A stretch of DNA of 64,000 nucleotides, taken from NCBI GenBank assembly GCA_040382055.1, contig JBEIGE010000014.1, forward strand, positions 10,106 through 74,105. Reading direction: 5' to 3'. Below the pieces are notes generated by a model that saw only the letters and a program-made list of their open reading frames with translations, had not been told where the DNA came from and ran no database searches. Position numbers and translations under genes: made by a program. Positions 34,015 to 42,809 of this stretch are shown here, one piece after another (the first letter of the stretch is position 1; every line of letters begins with the position of its first letter). The DNA is from JBEIGE01 sp040382055 (GTDB lineage: Bacteria > Pseudomonadota > Gammaproteobacteria > Burkholderiales > Burkholderiaceae_C).

Positions 34015-34605
34015 CTAAGTTGTTGTGCCTGACCGGATGGCCGACTTTGGTCTGAACGCCTTGCAGACCTCGTCATTCGTTTCCAGATAAGGTCCACCGA
34101 TCAGGTCAACGCAGTAGGGTACTGCGGCGAAGATGCCCGAGACCAGGGTTTTTCCTTCCGCGTCTTTCAGACCTTCCAGGGTCTCGGCAATGGATTTGGG
34201 TTGCCCCGGCAAGTTGATGATCAGCGACCGGTCGCGGATCACGGCAACCTGGCGTGACAGGATGGCGGTGGGCACAAACTTCAGGCTGATCTGACGCATC
34301 TGCTCGCCAAAGCCGGGCATTTCCTTGTGGGCCACAGCCAGCGTGGCCTCAGGCGTGACATCACGCAGCGCCGGGCCAGTGCCGCCGGTGGTCAGTACCA
34401 ACGCGCAGCCGGCATCGACCAGCTCAATCAGGGTGGCACTGATGCGCGGCTGTTCATCTGGAATCAGGCGGGTTTCAAAGGTGATGGGGTTTTTCAAGGC
34501 CTGCTGCAGCCAGTTTTGCAGGGCCGGGATGCCTTTGTCCTCATACACGCCGCTGGAAGCGCGGTCGCTGACGGACACCAAGCCGATGGTGACGGGCTCA
34601 CTCAT
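34015..34605 (-). CDS. mog: Molybdopterin adenylyltransferase Mog
   Basis: 196 residues of the MogA/MoaB fold. TTGGTGPALRDVTPEAT (about 73-89) is the MPT-binding signature, and INLPGQPKSIAETL the second motif. Mog adenylylates molybdopterin before molybdate insertion, so molybdoenzymes (nitrate reductase or others) should be present elsewhere in the genome. The gene overlaps darP by 8 bases, with which it is cotranscribed. SRQVAVIRDRSLI is in the expected place. Confidence 0.88.
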   Translation of the reverse strand: MSEPVTIGLVSVSDRASSGVYEDKGIPALQNWLQQALKNPITFETRLIPDEQPRISATLIELVDAGCALVLTTGGTGPALRDVTPEATLAVAHKEMPGFGEQMRQISLKFVPTAILSRQVAVIRDRSLIINLPGQPKSIAETLEGLKDAEGKTLVSGIFAAVPYCVDLIGGPYLETNDEVCKAFRPKSAIRSGTTT

Positions 34606-35230
34606 GATGTTCTTCAGCCTCCGACAACAATTCTTTCACTATTAAAAAGATATCACGGTAAGCCCGACCCTTGCGGGGTGCAAGGCCTTTTGACTCTGAT
34701 GCGGCATTTTGTACAGGAGCATCCTTGCGGGCTTGGCGCACCAGCGCGCGCAGTTGCTGGGTATCGGTTTGGGGAAACTGCTTGATCCAGTCTGCCACGG
34801 CTTCGTCCTGGGCAATCAGCCGGTCGCGCCATTGTTCGGCCAGGTGCAGGGCCAGGGTTTCGCGGGCTGACGGGGTGTGCTGCTCTTCCAGTGCACTGCG
34901 GATTTCATCGAGCTTTGCGGCCTCCAACTGGCGCATGAGCTTGCCGATGAACTGCATCTGGCGGCGCTTGCCCTCAAAGTTGGTGATGCGCTTGGCCTCG
35001 GCTACCGCATCGACCAACTTTTCAGACAAGTCCAGACGGGTGAGCAGGTCAGCGCGCAGGGTCATCAAACCCTCACCCAGCTTTTGCAGTTCGGTGCTTT
35101 CGCGCTTGAGGTCGGTTCGGCTTTGCTCGTCAGTGCCTTTGAGTTCGCGTTTGAGTTCCAGATCCAGTTCACTGCCTTCGGCAACGAACTGACCTTTGAC
35201 GAAATAGCCTTTTTTGAGTTTACGTGACAT
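34598..35230 (-). CDS. darP: Ribosome-associated protein DarP/YjgA (DUF615)
   Basis: 210 residues from ATG 35230. Motifs include SELDLELKRELKGTD, DAVAEAKRITNFEGKRRQM, QFIGKLMR and GRAYRDIFLIVKELLSE, which match the YjgA/DarP family of helical 50S assembly factors. The protein is highly charged and helical. The divergent pmbA starts 41 bases away, so a shared promoter region lies at 35231-35270. Confidence 0.83.
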   Translation of the reverse strand: MSRKLKKGYFVKGQFVAEGSELDLELKRELKGTDEQSRTDLKRESTELQKLGEGLMTLRADLLTRLDLSEKLVDAVAEAKRITNFEGKRRQMQFIGKLMRQLEAAKLDEIRSALEEQHTPSARETLALHLAEQWRDRLIAQDEAVADWIKQFPQTDTQQLRALVRQARKDAPVQNAASESKGLAPRKGRAYRDIFLIVKELLSEAEEHHE

Positions 35231-35270
35231 GGTGTGGGTGGTCGACGGGAGAAGTATCATAGCCTTCCCT

Positions 35271-36677
35271 ATGAAAAAATCTCCCGCACACGCCAAACCC
35301 ATCCCTGCCCGCACATCTGCTGACAGTGGTTTTACCTATAGCCGCCCCTATTTTGAAGACCTGGTTGACACCGCCTTGGCACACGCCAAAAAGCTGGGTG
35401 CCACTGACGCCGGGGCCGAGGCCTCTGAAGGATGCGGTCTGAGCGTGTCTGTTCGCAAGGGTGAACTGGAAAACGTCGAGCGCAACCGCGACAAATCCCT
35501 GGGTGTGACGGTCTACATCGGTCAGCGCCGGGGCAACGCCAGCACCTCTGACTTTTCCAAAAAAGCCATACAACAAACGGTGCAAGCGGCTTATGACATT
35601 GCGCGCTTTACAGCCGAAGACCCATTTGCCAGCCTGCCTGATGCATCAGACATTTCGGTCGAGACCGAGCGCCCGACTGATCTTGATTTGTTTCAGCCCT
35701 GGGGCATCACCAGTACCCAGGCCGCCGAGCTGGCCCGTGTGACCGAAGAGGCCGCGCTGAAAACCAGCAAACGCATTAGCAACAGCGAGGGTGCTTCAGT
35801 CTCAGCGCAGCAATCGCACTTCTTCAGCGCCCATACACGCGGTTTTCGAGGCGGTTATGCCAGCTCACGGCATTCGCTGTCGGTCTCACCCATTGCCGGC
35901 AAGGGCGAGGACATGCAACGCGATGGCTGGTACAGCTCGCACCGGCATCCCACCGATCTCGCTGACCCCCAGGCCCTGGGTCGCTACGCTGCAGAGCGCG
36001 CGCTCAGTCGCCTTAAAAGCCGCAAGATCGCCACCACCCAGTGTCCGGTGTTGTTCGAGTCACCCATGGCCTCCGGCCTGATGGGTGCATTTGTTCAGGC
36101 CATCAGTGGCGGAGCCTTGTATCGAAAGAGTTCATTCCTGCTCGATTCCTTGGGCAAACGGGTGTTTCCCAAGCACATCGACATGCGGGAAGACCCGTTT
36201 ATCAAGCGTGGCAAGGGCAGTTCGCCGTTTGATGATGAGGGCGTGAGAGTTCAGGCGCGCTCCGTGGTGGAGGCCGGGCGGGTACAGGGTTACTTTTTGG
36301 GTAGCTACTCGGCGCGCAAGCTGGGCATGAAAACCACAGGAAATGCCGGTGGCTCTCATAACCTGGTCATGACGTCGCGTCTGACACGCGCCGGGGACGA
36401 TCTTCAAGCCATGCTGGAAAAGCTGGGCACCGGCCTGTTTGTCACCGAGCTGATGGGGCAGGGCGTGAACTATGTCACCGGAGACTACTCCCGAGGTGCC
36501 AGCGGCTTCTGGGTTGAGAATGGACGTATTGCTTTCCCGGTTCAGGAGATCACCATAGCCGGCAACATGAAAGACATGCTCGCCGGCATTGAGGCTATTG
36601 GCGCAGATGCCTATAACCAGGGTGCCAAGACGGTGGGCTCCATCCTGGTCAACCGCATGAAGGTGGCTGGAAGCTAG
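35271..36677 (+). CDS. pmbA: Metalloprotease PmbA/TldE
   Basis: 468 residues from ATG 35271. The TldD/PmbA fold shows GVTVYIGQRRGNASTSD, HRHPTDLADPQ, VLFESPMASGLMG and a C-terminal region ending in GAKTVGSILVNRMKVAGS. PmbA (TldE) forms a heterodimer with TldD that degrades unfolded peptides, for example the CcdA antitoxin or microcin precursors. In E. coli the zinc site is on TldD, so PmbA is the non-catalytic partner. No tldD is seen in this window. The start is chosen over an in-frame TTG at 35214 because that one would lie inside darP. Confidence 0.86.
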   Translation: MKKSPAHAKPIPARTSADSGFTYSRPYFEDLVDTALAHAKKLGATDAGAEASEGCGLSVSVRKGELENVERNRDKSLGVTVYIGQRRGNASTSDFSKKAIQQTVQAAYDIARFTAEDPFASLPDASDISVETERPTDLDLFQPWGITSTQAAELARVTEEAALKTSKRISNSEGASVSAQQSHFFSAHTRGFRGGYASSRHSLSVSPIAGKGEDMQRDGWYSSHRHPTDLADPQALGRYAAERALSRLKSRKIATTQCPVLFESPMASGLMGAFVQAISGGALYRKSSFLLDSLGKRVFPKHIDMREDPFIKRGKGSSPFDDEGVRVQARSVVEAGRVQGYFLGSYSARKLGMKTTGNAGGSHNLVMTSRLTRAGDDLQAMLEKLGTGLFVTELMGQGVNYVTGDYSRGASGFWVENGRIAFPVQEITIAGNMKDMLAGIEAIGADAYNQGAKTVGSILVNRMKVAGS

Positions 36678-36709
36678 CGCGGTTTGATGTCTGGTACCGC
36701 TGTAGCGGA

Positions 36710-37417
36710 TCAGATCAGGGGCAAGTCGTCAAAAATGGCGTAGCAGTTCTTCAGCCAGGTCCTGACGCGTTGTCGCTCCAGCATGCCCAGCACATGTGCG
36801 CCTTCGCCGGCATTGACGGCAGCCCAGAAACTCGAATTGTGCCGGTCAATTTTGACCATGCTGCCCTCATGCAGGCAGGGCAGGCTGATCACTTTGGCAT
36901 TCATCGCCAAGGCATTTTTAAGTGCTTGTGATTCATTTAACAAGGAAAAATCCGTACCCCGACCCTGGTTCTTGACCACGATGTAATTCGGGCCTGCGCC
37001 ATAGGTGTCGAGCAGTCGGTCCAGCAGGTCGACCGAGTCCCTGCCGGCGTCGGTCATGTGCCAGAAATTGACTTGAACGCCCATATCCGAAAACAGGCTC
37101 AGCAAGTCGGAGTCTTTGATCCAGCGCGCCAGGGGTGCTGCTGTCTGGGCAGCCAGATCGACAATCACGCTCTTATGCCGACCTCCCATCGGTGTATCTG
37201 CAAATTCGGTGGCAATCAGGTCCAGACTTTCGTAGTTGTCCACGATCACCGGCGAGGCAAAGTCGGTATAGAAACGGGTAAACGAGCGGTGTGAGCGGTC
37301 CGTGTCGAAGCCTGTGAAAGGCTGCCCTTTGTCAACGAAATACTGGGCCAGCAGCCGCGATGCCACCGATTTGCCAACGCCGCCCTTTTCCCCGCCGATA
37401 AAATTCAGTGAGCTCAT
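36710..37417 (-). CDS. ParA/MobD-like P-loop ATPase
   Basis: 235 residues. The N-terminus carries the deviant Walker A of the ParA/MinD superfamily, GGEKGGVGKSVASRLLAQYF (KGGVGKS at 11-17). VIVDLAAQTAAPL (about 85-97) resembles the Walker B region. Related proteins are found as mobilisation gene products (MobD) and as conserved chromosomal genes of unknown role. There is no ParB or parS next to it. It follows yqeY with a 4-base overlap, so the two are coupled. Likely a cytosolic ATPase. Its partner is unknown. Confidence 0.65.
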   Translation of the reverse strand: MSSLNFIGGEKGGVGKSVASRLLAQYFVDKGQPFTGFDTDRSHRSFTRFYTDFASPVIVDNYESLDLIATEFADTPMGGRHKSVIVDLAAQTAAPLARWIKDSDLLSLFSDMGVQVNFWHMTDAGRDSVDLLDRLLDTYGAGPNYIVVKNQGRGTDFSLLNESQALKNALAMNAKVISLPCLHEGSMVKIDRHNSSFWAAVNAGEGAHVLGMLERQRVRTWLKNCYAIFDDLPLI

Positions 37418-37872
37418 TTCAGGGCCTCCTTGACAGCAGTAGAGACCTGACTCATCTCGGCTTTGCCCGCCAGTCTGGTTTTCACAAGGCCCATGACCTT
37501 GCCCATGTCGCCGGCTACCACCGCACGGCCCAGTTCAGTGGCAATCTCTGCCACGATGGCTTTGACGGCTGTAGCGACTTCGTCCGCACTCAAGCGCTGG
37601 GGCAGGTAGGCTTGCAGCACCGTCATCTCGGCGCTTTCCTTGTCCGCCAGGTCTTGGCGCGCAGCCAGAATATAGGCGGCAACCGAATCCTTGCGCTGCT
37701 TGATCAGCTTGTCCACAATGGCGATCACCGCTGCATCATCGAGTGTGATGCGCTCGTCAACCTCTTTTTGTTTGCAAGCAGCCAACAACAAACGGATGGT
37801 GCCCAGACGCTCGCTGTCTTTGGCGCGCATGGCGGTTTTCATGTCTTCGGTGATCTGGTCTTTGAGGGTCAT
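37414..37872 (-). CDS. yqeY: GatB/YqeY domain protein
   Basis: 152 residues from ATG 37872. MTLKDQITEDMKTAMRAKD, IRLLLAACKQKEVDER, AEMTVLQAYLPQRLS and DMGKVMGLVKTRLAGKAEMS match YqeY, a stand-alone version of the tail domain of GatB. Such proteins probably bind tRNA but their role is unclear. The gene follows rpsU across a terminator-like hairpin, an order common in proteobacteria. Confidence 0.88.
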   Translation of the reverse strand: MTLKDQITEDMKTAMRAKDSERLGTIRLLLAACKQKEVDERITLDDAAVIAIVDKLIKQRKDSVAAYILAARQDLADKESAEMTVLQAYLPQRLSADEVATAVKAIVAEIATELGRAVVAGDMGKVMGLVKTRLAGKAEMSQVSTAVKEALK

Positions 37873-37918
37873 GACAAGCACTTTTAATGGTGGAGAACAG
37901 GGTGATGCGGATAGCAAT

Positions 37919-37952
37919 TAAAAAAGCCCGCCAAAGTGTCCCAAGGCGAGCT
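37919..37952 (-). terminator. Rho-independent terminator/attenuator between rpsU and yqeY
   Basis: On the minus strand the stem AGCTCGCC (37952-37945) pairs with GGCGGGCT (37932-37925), with one G-U pair and a 12-base loop, followed by six T's. It sits after rpsU and before yqeY, so it probably trims rpsU transcription and allows partial read-through into yqeY. Confidence 0.7.
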
Positions 37953-37977
37953 TTTCATGAAGCAGCGGCAGAGCTGG

Positions 37978-38190
37978 TCAGTACATTTTCTTGGGCAGTT
38001 GCATGCTGCGGATGCGTTTGTAGTTGCGCTTGACCGCGGCGGCCTTCTTGCGCTTGCGCTCGGCTGTTGGCTTTTCGTAGAACTCGCGCGCACGCAGGTC
38101 GGTCAAAAGGCCCAATTTTTCGATGGTGCGTTTGAAGCGGCGCAGAGCGACTTCAAACGGCTCATTTTCTTTTACACGGATCGTTGTCAT
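37978..38190 (-). CDS. rpsU: 30S ribosomal protein S21
   Basis: 70 residues from ATG 38190: MTTIRVKENEPFEVALRRF, then FYEKPTAERKRKKAAAVKR and the C-terminal KKMY, the usual S21. Upstream in-frame codons are not part of the protein. S21 is a basic protein of the 30S platform that aids translation initiation. A long 206-base gap lies upstream, where its promoter must be. No distinct promoter could be placed. Confidence 0.92.
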   Translation of the reverse strand: MTTIRVKENEPFEVALRRFKRTIEKLGLLTDLRAREFYEKPTAERKRKKAAAVKRNYKRIRSMQLPKKMY

Positions 38191-38396
38191 TACGTCATAT
38201 TGTCCAAAATGTGTTGATCTAAGGTCACGGGGGAAGATCGGGCCCCACACGCCGGGTCAACGGTATTCCTCGTCTGTATGAGTTGTGGCCGACGAGGTTT
38301 GGCCGCAAAACGTCGGATTATAGCTTCTGTTCAAAACGGTCCGATCAGTTTGCAACCAAATGACGAATAGCTGGCGAGAAAGAAGCAAGCCTGAGC

Positions 38397-39602
38397 CTAG
38401 GAAGAGGACAGCCTGCGCAATAACTGTTGGCCCGATTCAGCAACCGATTGCATGGTGGCTTCAAGCACTGCCATTTCGCGCAGTGACTGCGCAAAGGCCT
38501 GGTACTCGGCCGATTGCGACGCCGTCACGGCCACCGGTGGCGCTGCCTCGTTGATGGCCTGTGCCACCATGGCAAAGCTGGCGCGCATGCGTTCTACCTG
38601 GTCGCGCAAGGGGTTGGCCACGGCGGCCTGGTCAGGGCTTGCTGAGGCCATCGCGTCCAGCGTTTGAGACAGCACGCCAAAGGCCCCGGACTCCCGCGCC
38701 ACTGTAAGCTGCGTGGCAAGACCCCGTTGGGCTGCGCTTCCGATTGAACTCAGCGCTGAATCGCGCATGCCATCAAGTTGATGTTCAAGCTGCCGGTTCA
38801 GCGTACCCAGCCGTGCGCCAACAGTCACCACTTCGCTCAGGATCTTGTCCAGATCACCGACCACCACCGCAATACGGTCAAGAAAGTGGTTCAGGTCGCG
38901 TGCCAGCTCACCGAACTCATCTTCGGTTTTCACACCGGCACGGGGCGATAAATCCATCACCCCTTTGGCCAGTCCTGCCACGGTGGAGCGAAGTTCTATC
39001 AGTGGTGCCATCCGCACTTTGAGCAGCATGAACAGCACGATGGTATGGATCAGGATTTTCAGGCTCAGTGCACCCGCGGTCAAACGCACCTCCTGCCACC
39101 AGACGGCTTCTTTGCGTTCAAGGTAGCTGCGCACCGAGACCGTGCCCAACACGTCACCAACCGATGCCTTGACATGACAGGCCAGGCAGTACTGCTCTGC
39201 CTTCAGGTCCACCGATGCCTGCTGATGCTCGCCTTGTGGCCAGCGTGGTTGCAAGCCCTGAACTTCCATGTTGCGGGTCTGCCTCATGGACTCGACGGTC
39301 ACCGCCGATGGAAGTACGGCAATCGACAAGCCCAGATCTTCGTAGTTGCGGTTGAGGATGGGATAAATGGTGAGTGCCGCAGTCGGCCCAGCGGCGTTGA
39401 GCATGATCGATTTGATGTCGTTGCCAAGCCGCTCTGCAGCGCGTTCAACCCGAGCGGGCTCCAGGTGGCTGAAGTCGTAGCGCAATACCGCGTAACGGAT
39501 GCTGAACTCGGCGGCTGCGACGGCCAGCAGCAGCAAAAAGAAGTCGCGGATCATGTGGAACATGAACGACTGTTCGAACGGCCCGGACTTCGACTTACCC
39601 AT
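38397..39602 (-). CDS. HAMP membrane protein with periplasmic CxxCH heme motif
   Basis: 401 residues from ATG 39602. One transmembrane helix lies at about 20-40 and another at about 175-197. Between them is a periplasmic domain with CLACH (139-143), a CxxCH heme c attachment motif, as in Tll0287-like (DUF3365) sensor domains. A HAMP segment follows (about 198-250, IELRSTVAGLAKGVMDLSPRAG), then a long helical cytoplasmic part with many Ala/Gln residues. There is no recognisable histidine kinase, cyclase or chemotaxis signalling hairpin, so the output is unknown. It could be a sensor that signals by protein contact. Confidence 0.7.
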   Translation of the reverse strand: MGKSKSGPFEQSFMFHMIRDFFLLLLAVAAAEFSIRYAVLRYDFSHLEPARVERAAERLGNDIKSIMLNAAGPTAALTIYPILNRNYEDLGLSIAVLPSAVTVESMRQTRNMEVQGLQPRWPQGEHQQASVDLKAEQYCLACHVKASVGDVLGTVSVRSYLERKEAVWWQEVRLTAGALSLKILIHTIVLFMLLKVRMAPLIELRSTVAGLAKGVMDLSPRAGVKTEDEFGELARDLNHFLDRIAVVVGDLDKILSEVVTVGARLGTLNRQLEHQLDGMRDSALSSIGSAAQRGLATQLTVARESGAFGVLSQTLDAMASASPDQAAVANPLRDQVERMRASFAMVAQAINEAAPPVAVTASQSAEYQAFAQSLREMAVLEATMQSVAESGQQLLRRLSSS

Positions 39603-39706
39603 GGACACCCTTTCGGCAGAAAGAAAAACGGGTAACGGTATCACGCATGTGCCCGCCATTGGGTGCCGGTTCGCTATAACCCCAGTGAACCGCCGTCGTT
39701 GTGATG

Positions 39707-40981
39707 TCAATGTTGTAAAGCCATCGCACAGGCAAAGCCGCTGGCCCAGGCCCATTGAAAGTTGTAGCCACCAAGCCAACCGGTAACGTCCACCACTTCG
39801 CCTATGAAATACAGACCGGGCTGCTTGAGGCTTTCCATGGTCTGGCTGGAGAGCTCACGCGTGTCCACCCCCCCGGCTGTCACCTCGGCTTTGCGATAAC
39901 CCTCGGTGCCCGTGGGTGTGATGTCCCAGCAGTTAATGCGCTGTGCCATTGCGGCCAGAGCCTTGTCGGCCAGCTCACTCATGGGGCGTTGCACGGCCGG
40001 CGTTGCCAGTTGTCCAGCGGCCTGGCTTTGAGCAACCCAGGTTTCAGCCAGTCGCGAAGGCAAATGCGCGGCCAGCTCATTGGCAATGGTTTTGCGTGAT
40101 GTGGCTTTGGCCCGAATCAGCACCTCGTCCATGTCGAGGCCGGGTGCCAGGTTAAGCCGGATCGGGGTGCCGTCTTGCCAGTAACTGGAAATTTGCAGCA
40201 CGCCCGGTCCGCTCAAGCCGCGGTGGGTGAACAACAGGTCTTCCCAAAACGAGATGCCAGATTTTTTCTTACTCTTGCCGTTTTTGACAGAAGAATTCAA
40301 GTCGGTGGAGATTTCAACCGGCAGTGACAGGCCGGACAGCGACGCAAACGGCGCCCAGGCTGTCGCGTCAAAAGTCAATGGCACCAGAGCCGGTCGCGGG
40401 GGTATCACGGCCAGGCCAAATTGGCGCGCCACGCGGTAGCCCAGATCAGTCGCGCCAATCTTGGGTATGGACAGGCCGCCGGTTGCAATGACCACGGCCC
40501 CGCAACGGATAGACCCCCTTGTGCTCTCTATTTGATAGCTGCTTGTCCTTTTTCCATAGGGGGTATCAGCATGAAATGTCATGGATTTGAAGCTGCAGGG
40601 CTGCCAGCGGGTGACGCCACCGGCCGCGCATTCGGCCAGCAGCATCTGGATCAGGTCTTCGGCTGAGCGGTCACAGAACAACTGGCCCTTGTGTTTTTCA
40701 TGGAAAGCAATACCGTGCTTTTGCACCAGTTCAATGAAATGCTGGGGGGTATATCGGGCCAGGGCAGAGCGACAAAAGTGCGGGTTGTCACCCAAAAAAT
40801 TGGCAGGCGTTGTGCCCCTGTTGGTGAAGTTGCTGCGTCCTCCGCCCGAAATACGGATTTTCTCGGCCACTTTGTCACTGTGGTCCATCACCAGCACTTT
40901 GAGGCCGAGCTGACCGGCCACACCGGCACAAAAAAGGCCGGCAGCGCCAGCCCCAACCACCACCACATCAAACGATTCCAT
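39707..40981 (-). CDS. NAD(P)/FAD-dependent oxidoreductase, HI0933/YhiN family
   Basis: 424 residues. The N-terminal FAD motif is VVVGAGAAGLFCAG (about 7-20), followed by SGGGRSNFTNRGTTPANFLG, the HI0933 signature. GLYFIGEVVDVTGWLGGYNFQ closes the C-terminus. A dispersed repeat copy (40528-40570) encodes residues of about 139-150. The family is a flavoprotein group of unclear physiological role, sometimes annotated aminoacetone oxidase. Confident in family, not in reaction. Confidence 0.82.
   Translation of the reverse strand: MESFDVVVVGAGAAGLFCAGVAGQLGLKVLVMDHSDKVAEKIRISGGGRSNFTNRGTTPANFLGDNPHFCRSALARYTPQHFIELVQKHGIAFHEKHKGQLFCDRSAEDLIQMLLAECAAGGVTRWQPCSFKSMTFHADTPYGKRTSSYQIESTRGSIRCGAVVIATGGLSIPKIGATDLGYRVARQFGLAVIPPRPALVPLTFDATAWAPFASLSGLSLPVEISTDLNSSVKNGKSKKKSGISFWEDLLFTHRGLSGPGVLQISSYWQDGTPIRLNLAPGLDMDEVLIRAKATSRKTIANELAAHLPSRLAETWVAQSQAAGQLATPAVQRPMSELADKALAAMAQRINCWDITPTGTEGYRKAEVTAGGVDTRELSSQTMESLKQPGLYFIGEVVDVTGWLGGYNFQWAWASGFACAMALQH
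40528..40570. repeat. Dispersed repeat copy inside yhiN
   Basis: The sequence TTTGATAGCTGCTTGTCC and then CCATAGGGGGTATCAGC lies within the coding frame of the HI0933-family oxidoreductase. It matches TTTGATAGCTGATTGCGC at 10277 in uup and the right halves of the copies at 48641 and 19428. I recall similar 40-45-base repeats in other Comamonadaceae genomes, but could not check. Confidence 0.4.
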
Positions 40982-41041
40982 GGAGTCAAGTTTAGCGACT
41001 TGAACCCGATCGCTTGCGGCAAGCCCCGTATTTGCTGGGCT

Positions 41042-41836
41042 TCAGGCTATGCGCAGGTGTGGCGTGCTGCTGCGTGCCGCTGCAATACCTTGCACCACAT
41101 CACCGACCACAATCACACTGGGGCTGGCAAATGACGCCTCGGTGATGGTGTGGAACAAATTGTCCAGGGTGCAGGTGGTGTGGCGTTGCTCCGGCAAGCT
41201 GACGCTCTGAACAATGGCCACAGGCGTGCTGCCGGGCAGGCCGTGCAGCAGTTCGTCCTGAATGCGGGCCACGCCGGAGATGCCCATGTAAATCACCAGC
41301 GTGAGCTTGGCCTGGTGAGCGGTAGCAGCCAGGGCACGCCAGTCAGTGCCGGTGTCGCCCGATTTGGCGTGTCCGGTGACAAACACCACGCCGTGGGCAT
41401 GGTCGCGGTGGGTCAGGGCAATATTCAGCGAACTCACCGCCGCCAGTCCTGAGGTGATGCCGTTGATGACCGTCACTGCAATGCCTGCTGCCTGCAGGCT
41501 TGCTACTTCTTCGCCACCGCGTCCGAAAATAAACGGGTCACCCCCCTTGAGGCGCACCACAGTTTCACCCTGCAGTGCAGCAGTGACCATCAACTTCTCG
41601 ATAAATGACTGCGGTGTCGATTTGCAGCCGCCACGCTTGCCAACATGGACCACCCGCGCACGGGGTGATGCCATGGCCACAATCTCCGGGTTGACCAGAT
41701 CGTCCACCAGCAGCACGGTGGCGGTCTGAATCGCCTTGAGCGCCTTGATGGTGAGTAATTCAGGGTCACCCGGCCCGGCACCCACCAGGGTGACGGTTGG
41801 GACAAACCCGGTTGATGCGTTGTTGTCGTGGCTCAT
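41042..41836 (-). CDS. cobA: Uroporphyrinogen-III C-methyltransferase
   Basis: 264 residues. Motifs VGAGPGDPELLTIKALKAI (about 18-36), VRLKGGDPFIFGRGGEEVASL and VINGITSGLAAVSSLNIALTHRDHAHG are those of SUMT. It dimethylates uroporphyrinogen III to precorrin-2, for siroheme (nitrite and sulfite reductases) or cobalamin. The N-terminal siroheme-synthase dehydrogenase part of CysG is absent, so a separate enzyme must do the oxidation and chelation. Next to it lie ybiB and a nasT-like remnant, a typical nitrate-assimilation setting. Confidence 0.87.
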   Translation of the reverse strand: MSHDNNASTGFVPTVTLVGAGPGDPELLTIKALKAIQTATVLLVDDLVNPEIVAMASPRARVVHVGKRGGCKSTPQSFIEKLMVTAALQGETVVRLKGGDPFIFGRGGEEVASLQAAGIAVTVINGITSGLAAVSSLNIALTHRDHAHGVVFVTGHAKSGDTGTDWRALAATAHQAKLTLVIYMGISGVARIQDELLHGLPGSTPVAIVQSVSLPEQRHTTCTLDNLFHTITEASFASPSVIVVGDVVQGIAAARSSTPHLRIA

Positions 41837-41860
41837 GGTGTTTCAATCAAATGCGGGATT

Positions 41861-42775
41861 TCATGCAGACGTTTCGGAATTCAACAGCTGCAAGATGTGA
41901 GCCAGCTGGCAGGCAATGGGCTCTGGCACAGGCAAGTTACCCGCCATCACTTGGCGGATGTAGAGGGCCGTGCTTTTCGCATCTGTGGTTTTGGGCAGGT
42001 CAGGCAGTTCGGTCAGTGACCCCATCTGCGCTGGTTGCAGTTCGACGCGCACTCCGCCGATGTAGCCGTTCATCTGCGGTGTGCGCCGCGCATCGGCGAC
42101 CGGCTCGCCCTCGGTACCGCGCAGCAACAGGGCATTGGACTGCATCAACTCAAAGGTTTGCGCCATAGACTGCGCGTACTCCGGGTGTGTGTAACTGCTG
42201 ACCAGCAGGCTTTTGCCGGCTACCGGATTCATGAGCTTGACCAGGCTGTGGGCCGGGTTGCGCAGACCCACGACACGACGGACATCAAGCAAACGTTGCA
42301 AGCCGGGGCACAGCAGCGCTGTGGGTGTAAACATGACCTGTCTGGCTGCTACGGGTTCAATCGCAGACTGCACAGGTATATCAAGGGCTAGAAGCACTTC
42401 GGATGTATAGACCCGGCTGGATTCGGTGGCAGCGCCGTGGATCAGCACGCTCAGGCCTTCCCGCGCCAGCAGCAAGGCCAGCAACGGCAGCAGGCCCGGA
42501 AGTTTGCGAGCGCCGTTGTAGCTGGGTAGCACCACAACCGGGGCTGTTGTGGCTTGCACAAGGTGCAGGCGTTGCCCGGTGGCATCCAAAAAGCCGGCCA
42601 TTTCCTGCGGCGTTTCGCCTTTGATGCGCATGGCCAGGCAAAACCCTCCCACCTCCAGATCGGTCACTGTTCCGTCAAGCACCTGGGCAAACAAGTCTGC
42701 CGCCTGGACGCGCGTGAGCGAGCGGGCACCGTCTTTGCCCCGGCCGATTTCCCTGATGTACTGACTGATGCCCAT
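41861..42775 (-). CDS. ybiB: YbiB-like protein (anthranilate phosphoribosyltransferase fold)
   Basis: 304 residues of the TrpD2/YbiB group: YIREIGRGKDGARSLTRVQA at the start, LPSYNGARKLPGLLPLLALL and VGLRNPAHSLVKLMNPV. YbiB binds nucleic acids and lacks anthranilate phosphoribosyltransferase activity. In many beta- and gammaproteobacteria it sits with nitrate/siroheme genes, and here it is 25 bases upstream of cobA. Residues about 127-143 come from a dispersed repeat copy (42345-42395). Confidence 0.8.
   Translation of the reverse strand: MGISQYIREIGRGKDGARSLTRVQAADLFAQVLDGTVTDLEVGGFCLAMRIKGETPQEMAGFLDATGQRLHLVQATTAPVVVLPSYNGARKLPGLLPLLALLLAREGLSVLIHGAATESSRVYTSEVLLALDIPVQSAIEPVAARQVMFTPTALLCPGLQRLLDVRRVVGLRNPAHSLVKLMNPVAGKSLLVSSYTHPEYAQSMAQTFELMQSNALLLRGTEGEPVADARRTPQMNGYIGGVRVELQPAQMGSLTELPDLPKTTDAKSTALYIRQVMAGNLPVPEPIACQLAHILQLLNSETSA
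42345..42395. repeat. Dispersed repeat copy inside ybiB
   Basis: GCTGCTACGGGTTCAATCGC is followed by ACAGGTATATCAAGGGCTAG and AAGC. The right half resembles the consensus ATAT...GGGCTAGAAGC of the other copies. It is inside the ybiB reading frame and the frame remains open. Confidence 0.35.
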
Positions 42776-42809
42776 GCCTGGATTGTGGCCTTGTTGTGAT
42801 AACTGGAAG

